In this document: piece after piece, positions 45,777-53,573 of the stretch
How the letters are laid out: each line of letters starts with the position of its first letter
How positions within the stretch are numbered: the first letter of the stretch is position 1
From: JAFGPL01 sp963781805
Lineage (GTDB): Bacteria; Bacteroidota; Bacteroidia; Bacteroidales; UBA10428
Reading direction: 5' to 3'
Assembly (NCBI GenBank): GCA_963781805.1
Contig: CAWAHF010000004.1
Coordinates: forward strand, 1,426,001-1,490,000
Length of the DNA: 64,000 bases
Program-made: the position numbers and the translations under genes
Notes under the pieces: generated by a model
What the model saw: only the letters and a program-made list of their open reading frames with translations
Databases searched by the model: none
What the model was told of the DNA's origin: nothing

Positions 45777-48023
45777 TTATTTTTTTATAATAATTTGTCT
45801 ATAGATGCCTTGTTCAGTAAATACCTTTACCAGGTAACTTCCTTGTTGCAGATTAATCATATCAATGGTTTTGATATTGGCTTCGACCGATTTCACCAAT
45901 ACACCTGTAAGACTATATATCTCCACCCTTCCTACTCTGGTATCGATAGAAATGGTTAAGTTATTTGTTACAGGATTTGGATACAGAATGAGTCCATTTG
46001 CAATAGTACTTTCTATACCGGTGGTGGTATAAACAATGCTCATATAGTAAAGGTTTGCGATATCCGCTTTGGTAATTTCGTATGAACCGGCATGGATTGA
46101 CATCGTAAGTATTCCTGAAAATGCATTATAATTTGTTCCATTAATATTTATACTTCCCGAAAAATCAGCATTGAAAACAAGGGTTAACGTACCTTCCTGT
46201 GTGGCTGTATATGTGATGGATGTTGTTGATTCAATCTTCAAACACTGTGTTAATGTGAGTCCGTCATAGTTTACCGTTCCTTTCGAATCTGAAAGATTTC
46301 CTGAAATGTTATAGAATGAACTGGTTATGCCCGATAAGGTGAAGTTATGTATTAAATCTCCCGTTTTGGTTGTATCCGAACCACCTCCGTCGGCGGCGCT
46401 ATCTCCCTGGATTGAAACCACACTGGTTTGATAAGCTTCAAGTGCAGCCTTTAGCGCTGTGTTTACATCATATAACGCATCATCTACCGGGTTGTTAAAA
46501 GTCCATTTAAAATCACCCCCATTGATACGACCTGCATACTTCACGACTTTTTCTTTTGCTGCTTCAGGACTATCCACCGTGTATAAATACATCAGGGATG
46601 GATTTGTATCGAAGTTGTTATAAATATTTCCGCCTTTATATGAAACCACAGCACTACTCACTGTGTCATCCCTGCTTTCCGCTACATAGGCATCAAAGTC
46701 AACGGTGGAATTAGGATAACCGGCAGAATCATAAGGCACAAAACGTTTTTGCCCGGTCATGAAATTATTAAATGCTTTAATGATTCCACCGTCTTCTTTC
46801 GAAAAGGTTGGCATATCAACATAATCGTTTGTCTGGGTATCTTCATCAAACACGTCCGAACCCTGCATGGAGATAAGCATGGGATACTTACAGTTGCGGA
46901 AATAATTGGCTTCTGCAAATATTGAAGAACCCATGGTTGATCCTATGCCATACTTTGAAATCCCGTCGTAATAGTTGTTATAAACATGCACGTTATGACA
47001 TCTCACACGCGGATGACGGCTGTCGGAATGGTCGTACCAGTTGTGATCGTATGTTAGGTATTGTGGATCTTCCGTTCCGTTACCCAAAAGATTCGTTTTC
47101 CCTGTATCCCAGAAATGGTTGTATGAAAAGGTAACATATCCGGATGTTTTACAGTCGAGCGCACCATCACCTTTTGCCTGATCAGCATCACCCCCTGCCT
47201 CACCGTAAAAGAAATCGCAATGATGTACCCAAACGTAAAAATTATTCTGCTGTAGCCCGATATCATCCCCTTCGTCGCTATTGCAATTCATCAATCCGAT
47301 ATTACGGATTTCAATATTTGATGCATTTTTAACCCGGATACCCCAGCCATCGGCAACAGCATCATCGCCAACACCCTCCATAGTGATGTAACCCGATGCG
47401 TTGTTATCGTTTGCAATAACAATATCTCCACTGAGCATATACGTCAGATCGGTGATTTGTCCTACCATACGAATAATCAACGGACGTGTATCCTCTCCTT
47501 TTTTAAAACCATCCAAAATTGTTTGTAACCCAACACAAGGATTCTCGTTAGCGCCGGTCACTTCAAGCGAAATCTTATTTTTGGAATTTTCAGTAACATA
47601 TAAAATCACCGCACCATCTTTTGGTGTTCCATCGGTTTTATATGCACCGGGAACCTGTCCGTTCCAAAAAGCAAAACCGTTGCGGTCATAGGCTTCCACG
47701 GTTAGCGTATCTGTTGCAATACCTTCATCTTCTTCCCCTGAGATCACAGACGCAACTCTGATAACATATTTTCCGGCTTTGAGACCTAATATATCAGCGC
47801 GATAATAAGTGCCATAGTTGCGGATAAGCTGGTCATCTAATTTTTGGTTGGTTATGCCCTCACCACTGTAATACACATTATAGCTTTCAGCGCTATCAAC
47901 AGGATGCCATTTTACATAGGCAGACTCGATCCATCCGGCAGCCTCATCAATTGTCAATGACTGTGCACCTGTATGCCTCGAAAACAGCAGGATGATGATG
48001 AAAAATAGTAATCTTTTTATCAT
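45777..48023 (-). CDS. Secreted pectate lyase (PL1-like) with type IX sorting domain
   Basis: 748 residues. Signal peptide (SRHTGAQ), an N-terminal Fn3-like domain (about 30-120), then a right-handed beta-helix of the pectate lyase C family (about 125-480): DDIGLQQNNFYVWVHHCDFF, DGALDCKTSGYVTFSYNHFWD and DHSDSRHPRVRCHNVHVYNN, the last with the RxPRxR-like catalytic region. A beta domain (about 560-670) and a C-terminal T9SS type A sorting domain follow (LILYPNPVTNNLTIS ... GSYLVKVFTEQG). It should be exported by T9SS and cleave pectin or polygalacturonate. No SusCD pair or other pectin genes are adjacent. Confidence 0.9.
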   Translation of the reverse strand: MIKRLLFFIIILLFSRHTGAQSLTIDEAAGWIESAYVKWHPVDSAESYNVYYSGEGITNQKLDDQLIRNYGTYYRADILGLKAGKYVIRVASVISGEEDEGIATDTLTVEAYDRNGFAFWNGQVPGAYKTDGTPKDGAVILYVTENSKNKISLEVTGANENPCVGLQTILDGFKKGEDTRPLIIRMVGQITDLTYMLSGDIVIANDNNASGYITMEGVGDDAVADGWGIRVKNASNIEIRNIGLMNCNSDEGDDIGLQQNNFYVWVHHCDFFYGEAGGDADQAKGDGALDCKTSGYVTFSYNHFWDTGKTNLLGNGTEDPQYLTYDHNWYDHSDSRHPRVRCHNVHVYNNYYDGISKYGIGSTMGSSIFAEANYFRNCKYPMLISMQGSDVFDEDTQTNDYVDMPTFSKEDGGIIKAFNNFMTGQKRFVPYDSAGYPNSTVDFDAYVAESRDDTVSSAVVSYKGGNIYNNFDTNPSLMYLYTVDSPEAAKEKVVKYAGRINGGDFKWTFNNPVDDALYDVNTALKAALEAYQTSVVSIQGDSAADGGGSDTTKTGDLIHNFTLSGITSSFYNISGNLSDSKGTVNYDGLTLTQCLKIESTTSITYTATQEGTLTLVFNADFSGSININGTNYNAFSGILTMSIHAGSYEITKADIANLYYMSIVYTTTGIESTIANGLILYPNPVTNNLTISIDTRVGRVEIYSLTGVLVKSVEANIKTIDMINLQQGSYLVKVFTEQGIYRQIIIKK

Positions 48024-48336
48024 TCTGTTTGAGATTTATTTGAATATATTGATTGACTGAATTGCCCTGATTTCTTTGATACAAAATTAACATTTAGTTT
48101 CTACGGTGATGCATATTAATTGTTTTATCGGGTTGTATTTTGATGGATTTTACTTTATACTTTGCGGGATAGCATATTTTTCAGATAAATCTTCAGATTA
48201 TCAACAACCTCCCATTTGTTCTTAAATAATATAGTTTAGCCAGTTAAAAGATTGTAAGTTTTTTATGAAAAATCAGATACTTACAACATGAATGCTTCAA
48301 TATATCAATTTTTCTTATAATTTCGTCCTTGAATAA
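48024..48336. other. Divergent intergenic region
   Basis: 313 bp, AT-rich, no gene seen. Must hold the promoters of the pectate lyase (minus) and fifth TPR-PD40 gene (plus). The nearest plus-strand -7 match is TAATTTCG (48318-48325), one mismatch, only 11 bp before the start codon. No repeat found. Confidence 0.6.
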
Positions 48337-49968
48337 TTGAATGACTATATCCTGAAGACATCATCCAAAAATAGAATAAGCCTTGCAGTTATATTGCTGT
48401 TCTCAACAGCTCTACTGGTTTTTGCTCAAAACAAAAAATTAAAAGAAAACGTTATTTATGGCGATTATTATTTTAATCAGCAAAAATACCGCGAAGCGCT
48501 CGATTTATATCTGATGGCATTTCAAGAAGACAGCTCAAATTTTTATCTCAACTACCAGATTGGAGTGTGCTACTGGAACATACCGGAACAATGGCAAAAA
48601 TCACAGCCTTTCTTTCAGACTGCTTCAGAAAATATTTCCGGGAAACAATCTGATGTGTCCTATTCAAAAGGGCATGCCCCGCCAAATGCATTTTTCCTTC
48701 TTGGCGAAGTATACCAGCGAAGTAATTCGCTCGACAGCGCATTACAGGCTTTTCTCGATTATAAGGATTTGTTAAGCCCTTCGGATAAAACCGGGTATGA
48801 AAAGGTGAACTTTAAAATTCAGAGCATTGCCATTGCCAAAGGTCTTATTGCGGACCCATTACATGTAATCGAAACCAACCTGGGCCCAACAATCAACACC
48901 CGGTTTTCGGATTACAATCCGGTTGTTTCAGAAGATGAAAAAACGCTTATTTATACCTCATTCTGGGAATCGGCAGATCTTATATTCCTATCGCACAACC
49001 AAGATGGCGCATGGAGCAATCCTGTTGATATTACCCAACAGCTTGGTTCAGACGGTTCATTTTACACCAGCGCATTATCGCCGGATGGCAGGGATTTATA
49101 CCTGATTGAAGAAGATGATTTCAATTCGGATATTTATGTAAGCCATCAGAACGACAGCGGCTTTACCCTGATGCAAAAACTGAATAACAAAATTAATTCT
49201 CTCTCACACGAAACCAGTGTATCTGTTTCGGCAGATGGTAATTTCCTATATTTCAGCAGCAACAGACCGGGTGGTTATGGCGGATTTGATATTTACCGTT
49301 CTCAGAAGAAAGACGGAGACTGGGATAAACCCGGTAATCTCGGTGATGTTATAAATACTCCCTTCAACGAAGAAGCGCCGGCAATTACGGCTGATGGGAA
49401 AAATCTGTTTTTCTGTTCCGAAGGACACAGAAATATGGGCGGAATGGATATTTTTTACAGCAGCAAGATGGATGATGAAACCTGGTCGAAACCACAAAAT
49501 ATTGGTTATCCGGTAAATACAACCGCAGACAATCTTTTTTATTTTCCGATCAAAAACGGAGAGGTAGCCTATTTGTCAAAAAACGATGCCGAGGGAGTTG
49601 GGAGAAATGATATTTACCGGGTGGAATTTCCAATAAATGAAATACTTCAACAGGCCATTAGTGAAGATAATGAAAGAGAAAAGGTCAATCAGGAGATTGT
49701 CAGGATAAAAGATCAGCCCCAGGATACAAACTATGCGTATGTTGTGCAGATAATGGCCTTGAGAAAAGAAATAGAAGCAAAATATTTTAAGGAATTCGAT
49801 CGTGTGGATGTTTACAAAGGCAACGATAATCTCTACAGGTATATTATCGGTAAATTCAGAGAATTCAAAGATGCTGAGAACTTATTGGAAAAAGTTCATA
49901 ATTTTGGGTATAAAGATGCATTTATAAGAACGCTAAGTTCAGTAACCGCCATTGAAAGCGAAAATTGA
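48337..49968 (+). CDS. TPR-PD40-SPOR envelope protein
   Basis: 543 residues. Signal peptide (ALLVFAQ), TPRs (NFYLNYQIGVCYWNIPEQWQ and APPNAFFLLGEVYQRSN), propeller (185-430; SNRPGGYGGFDIYRSQ, CSEGHRNMGGMDIFYSSK), a short charged linker and a C-terminal SPOR domain (465-535; YAYVVQIMALRKEIEAKYF...YRYIIGKFREFKDAENLL). SPOR domains bind denuded peptidoglycan, so this paralogue uses a different wall anchor from the OmpA ones. TTG 48337 is the best start; the ATG two bases on is out of frame. The GNAT gene follows 7 bp after. Confidence 0.87.
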   Translation: MNDYILKTSSKNRISLAVILLFSTALLVFAQNKKLKENVIYGDYYFNQQKYREALDLYLMAFQEDSSNFYLNYQIGVCYWNIPEQWQKSQPFFQTASENISGKQSDVSYSKGHAPPNAFFLLGEVYQRSNSLDSALQAFLDYKDLLSPSDKTGYEKVNFKIQSIAIAKGLIADPLHVIETNLGPTINTRFSDYNPVVSEDEKTLIYTSFWESADLIFLSHNQDGAWSNPVDITQQLGSDGSFYTSALSPDGRDLYLIEEDDFNSDIYVSHQNDSGFTLMQKLNNKINSLSHETSVSVSADGNFLYFSSNRPGGYGGFDIYRSQKKDGDWDKPGNLGDVINTPFNEEAPAITADGKNLFFCSEGHRNMGGMDIFYSSKMDDETWSKPQNIGYPVNTTADNLFYFPIKNGEVAYLSKNDAEGVGRNDIYRVEFPINEILQQAISEDNEREKVNQEIVRIKDQPQDTNYAYVVQIMALRKEIEAKYFKEFDRVDVYKGNDNLYRYIIGKFREFKDAENLLEKVHNFGYKDAFIRTLSSVTAIESEN

Positions 49969-49975
49969 AAATCTC

Positions 49976-50497
49976 ATGTCGATTAAATTAAGAGCACTGG
50001 AACCGGATGATATTGACCTGTTATACAAATGGGAAAATGATGAAACCATCTGGAAGGTGAGCAATACCCTGGCTCCTTTTTCAAAACATATTCTCAGAAA
50101 ATATATTGAAAACGCACATCTGGATATATTTGAAGCGAAACAACTCAGATTAATGATTGATATGATTGATGAAAAGGGAAATTTAAATACCATTGGAGCC
50201 ATTGATCTGTTTGAGTTTGATCCTTTAAATAACAGAGCCGGTATTGGCATATTAATCGGTGAAAAAAGCGAACGGAGAAAGGGCTACGCTTCCGAAGCCC
50301 TGGATAAATTGATTCAATATACATTTAATACACTTCATTTACACCAGCTTTTTTGTAATATTGGGGAAGAAAATACCGAAAGCCTGGAGCTCTTTAAGAA
50401 AAAAGGATTCAGGATAACCGGAACGAAAGCAGACTGGCTGAAATCAAAGGATGGCTACAGAAACGTTCACTTTTTACAAATAATTAATTCAGACTGA
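49976..50497 (+). CDS. GNAT family N-acetyltransferase (RimJ/SpeG-like)
   Basis: 173 residues. IKLRALEPDDIDLLYKWEND at the N-terminus and acetyl-CoA-binding GEKSERRKGYASEALDKL (about 95-112), then ENTESLELFKKKGFRITG near the C-terminus. Resembles RimJ/RimL and SpeG acetyltransferases; the substrate (a protein N-terminus, amine or nucleotide sugar) cannot be told. ATG 49976 is preferred; TTG 49952 lies within the upstream gene. Confidence 0.88.
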   Translation: MSIKLRALEPDDIDLLYKWENDETIWKVSNTLAPFSKHILRKYIENAHLDIFEAKQLRLMIDMIDEKGNLNTIGAIDLFEFDPLNNRAGIGILIGEKSERRKGYASEALDKLIQYTFNTLHLHQLFCNIGEENTESLELFKKKGFRITGTKADWLKSKDGYRNVHFLQIINSD

Positions 50498-50700
50498 AAA
50501 TTAATTCAAATATGACATGATTTTAAGTGTTTGAATTGTAATAATTTGTAAAAATATTTTAAATATTGTTAAGAAAAAGTTGAAAACTATATTTAAATAA
50601 GGTTTATATTTAGCTGATATATAATAACATATTTTATTAAAAAAGTTATATATTTATATATACTTTTTAAAAAGAAAAAAATAACCGGATTGATAGCTGC

Positions 50701-52704
50701 ATGAACGGGAAGAGGGCTGTAAAAATAATTTCGATTTTATTTGGTTTGATATTGGTTGTATTTACGGGATCACCGATTTACGGACAAAACGATGACGCTG
50801 TTGCATCTTTGCTAAGTAGTTCCGATAAAAATAAAATTGATAAGGCAAATCAGTATAAAACTCAAGGTGATGCATTAATTGAAGAAGCCAATCAGCTTTA
50901 CATGGAAACTTTTTCTGTTCAGGCGGATATAAACCTGGATGAAAAAGCCATTAAGAAAAAGGTGAATCAGTTGGAGACCAAGGCCCAGCAAAAACAGTTT
51001 GAAGCATTGGAACTGTATAAAAAGTGCGATGAAACAAAATATGCTATTTATAAAAAATACATCGAAAAATTCTGGTCAGATTTCAATGGGGATGAAAGTC
51101 AGTATGTTAACGCCAAACTTATCGAAGAACAATCAAATGACTATTTCTATCAGGCTACAACTACAAGAAATGATGCAGGAAAGCTTAAGGACAGAAAGGA
51201 AAAAATTCAAAAACTGAATGATGCGAACGATTTGGACATAAGAGCCATCGAAAAACAGGTCACTGCTCTGGGTATATATTATTCTCTTGAAACACCCACT
51301 GCCCAGGCCACAACACCCCAACCCCAAACCCCTGCATATAAACCTGCCCAGACTACTGAAACTCCGGCATATACCCAACCAGTGCAAACTCAGACTACTC
51401 CTGTTGAATCTCCTTCTTATACAACCTCTCCCAGTCAATCGGTTTCAGGCAATACACAGGTAAACCAGGAGATTTTGGATATGTACAAGAGATTTGTTTC
51501 CGATACTGTTAATACCGGTAAAATAGTACTTACACCTGAATTATTAAGTAATATTAGCTCATACAACGCTGATCAGATACTTAATTTGTGGTACAATTAT
51601 GCATACGGGCAAGCTTATTCACCTGAATTTGCTCAGCAGTTGCAAGCTAAAAATGAAGTTGATACATCAGGTATAGCTGCAGAAGATCGTTCGGCAGAGC
51701 AATATCAGGAATACCAGGATAAAGATGTACAGGAAAAAGCATCTGAAGCACAACAGGCAGCTCAAACAGAACTAAAACTGGCAGAAATTCATGAAGGAGA
51801 AGAGGATAAACTGAATTTGATTCCTACCGATGAAAATGTAATTTACAGGGTACAATTAGCAGCCAATAAAGCTGAATTAACGCAAAGAGCGCTTCAGAAA
51901 ATATATTATGGCAATAAGCAGGTAGAAATGATTATGGATGATGGTTGGTTTAAGTATTCTATTGGTGATTTTGATGATTATAAAAGCGCTGATAAGTTCA
52001 GAAGCCAGTGCGGAGTTAAGAATGCATTTATTGTTGCCTATCGTAAAGGTACCCATTTTATCTCACCGGAAGAACAGGAAATAGTTTCAAGTGTCCAGAA
52101 ATCCGTGCAATATGCAGTTTCTCCGGAATCCGAAGGATTAACTTTCAGAGTTCAGATAGCAGCAAGTCATACCACGCTTAATAAAGAGCAAATTGCAAAA
52201 ATATATGGAGGATCCTATCCTGTTGAACTGATAGAAGAAGACGGATGGTATAAGTATCAGATACCGGGAGTAAGATTGTTCTCGGATGCTATTAAGATTA
52301 TAAGAGACACTAAGGTGAAAGGTTCATTTATAAATGCATACAATAACAACGATAAAATGAACCTGCTTGATGCAGTTAAAATGTCAAAAAAGATTGAAAA
52401 AGAGATTCAGACCTATGGCAGAAGGGGAAGAATTAAAGATGTTGAATTTTATGTTCAGGTAGCTGCATCTCAAATTCCATTGCGCGAAGATGAACTGGCA
52501 AAAATCTATAGCGGTTCTTATAAAACAACTTTAATGATAGAGGATGGATGGTATAAATACCGCATTAAAGCTGGTAACTCATACGAAGAAGCTGAAAATA
52601 TAAAAACCAGTACAGGAGTCAGTAAGGCATTTATCGTGGCTTACGATCGTGCTGCCAAAATCTCATTGTACCAGGCTCGTGAAAAAGCAAAACAATATAA
52701 CTAA
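50701..52704 (+). CDS. Secreted protein with coiled-coil, Pro/Gln-rich linker and three SPOR-like domains
   Basis: 667 residues. Signal peptide (SPIYGQ), a charged helical region (35-195), a Pro/Thr/Gln-rich linker (about 200-255), a second helical part and three SPOR-like domains at 379, 479 and 580, exactly about 100 residues apart: IYRVQLAANKAELTQRAL, TFRVQIAASHTTLNKEQI and EFYVQVAASQIPLREDEL. Each is followed by DGW(F/Y)KY. It is expected in the periplasm bound to peptidoglycan. It lies 17 bp upstream of the polysaccharide export genes and is probably co-transcribed with them; this suggests a role in anchoring or positioning the export machinery, an inference. Confidence 0.82.
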   Translation: MNGKRAVKIISILFGLILVVFTGSPIYGQNDDAVASLLSSSDKNKIDKANQYKTQGDALIEEANQLYMETFSVQADINLDEKAIKKKVNQLETKAQQKQFEALELYKKCDETKYAIYKKYIEKFWSDFNGDESQYVNAKLIEEQSNDYFYQATTTRNDAGKLKDRKEKIQKLNDANDLDIRAIEKQVTALGIYYSLETPTAQATTPQPQTPAYKPAQTTETPAYTQPVQTQTTPVESPSYTTSPSQSVSGNTQVNQEILDMYKRFVSDTVNTGKIVLTPELLSNISSYNADQILNLWYNYAYGQAYSPEFAQQLQAKNEVDTSGIAAEDRSAEQYQEYQDKDVQEKASEAQQAAQTELKLAEIHEGEEDKLNLIPTDENVIYRVQLAANKAELTQRALQKIYYGNKQVEMIMDDGWFKYSIGDFDDYKSADKFRSQCGVKNAFIVAYRKGTHFISPEEQEIVSSVQKSVQYAVSPESEGLTFRVQIAASHTTLNKEQIAKIYGGSYPVELIEEDGWYKYQIPGVRLFSDAIKIIRDTKVKGSFINAYNNNDKMNLLDAVKMSKKIEKEIQTYGRRGRIKDVEFYVQVAASQIPLREDELAKIYSGSYKTTLMIEDGWYKYRIKAGNSYEEAENIKTSTGVSKAFIVAYDRAAKISLYQAREKAKQYN

Positions 52705-52721
52705 CAAAAATCGAATTGGCT

Positions 52722-53510
52722 ATGAAATTGAAAATTAATTCTATCTTAAGATTAAGTTTTGCTGCAGCATTTGCTGTAAGCATACTTTTTTCATCCTGTA
52801 TTTCCCAGAATAAGGTGAAATTAATACAGGATAAAGCTAAGGTTCCTACCGAACAGTTTGAAAATTCTAAAAATACTACGTACAGAATTCAGGTAGGAGA
52901 TCAACTCTATGTTAAAATTTACAGTGTAGATCCAAAAACCAGTAAGTTTTTCCAGACAGATTTTCCAAACCTGATGAATCCAACGTATCTGTATTTAAAT
53001 AGTTATACAGTAGACGAGTTTGGATTTATAAATTTTTCATTCGTTGATAAATTATACGTAAAGGGATTGACTGTTGCGGAAGTTAAAGACTTGATTCAGA
53101 AAACGCTGAACGAGTACTTTAAAGAAGCAACCGTTATGGTTAAATTGGTTAACTTTGAAGTAACCGTGCTTGGCGAGGTAAACAGCCCGGGAAGTTTTAC
53201 CATTTACAAAGACCAGGTAAATTTATTCCAGGCGCTTGGATTAGCTGGTGGTATTAAAGATTTCGGGAATGTCAAGAAAGTTAGACTTGTGAGACAAACC
53301 CAAACCGGCTCCAATATTTATATGCTTGATCTTACTAACGATAAGGTACTGGAATCACCCTATTTTTATCTGATGCCAAACGATGTTGTGTATATTGAAC
53401 CTTTGAACAGCAAATCAACAGCTTATACTACATTCCCTTACAATACGCTGTTTGTTGCATTGTCGACGTTGCTTTTGGGAGCAAATATATATTTCAATTA
53501 TTTTTATTAA
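52722..53510 (+). CDS. Wza-like polysaccharide export outer-membrane lipoprotein
   Basis: 262 residues. Lipoprotein signal with lipobox FSSCISQ (Cys about 24), a Poly_export domain (YRIQVGDQLYVKIYS, about 50-130), a SLBB domain (VLGEVNSPGSFTIYKDQVNLFQALGLAGGI, about 150-200) and a C-terminal hydrophobic helix. It forms the outer-membrane exit for exopolysaccharide together with the Wzc-like protein downstream. ATG 52722 is chosen; TTG 52716 adds two residues only. Confidence 0.92.
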   Translation: MKLKINSILRLSFAAAFAVSILFSSCISQNKVKLIQDKAKVPTEQFENSKNTTYRIQVGDQLYVKIYSVDPKTSKFFQTDFPNLMNPTYLYLNSYTVDEFGFINFSFVDKLYVKGLTVAEVKDLIQKTLNEYFKEATVMVKLVNFEVTVLGEVNSPGSFTIYKDQVNLFQALGLAGGIKDFGNVKKVRLVRQTQTGSNIYMLDLTNDKVLESPYFYLMPNDVVYIEPLNSKSTAYTTFPYNTLFVALSTLLLGANIYFNYFY

Positions 53511-53573
53511 TAATCAGATTTCATAATTTTCCAGCATCAGGTATATGATGGGAAAAGAACAAAAAAATAGAGT

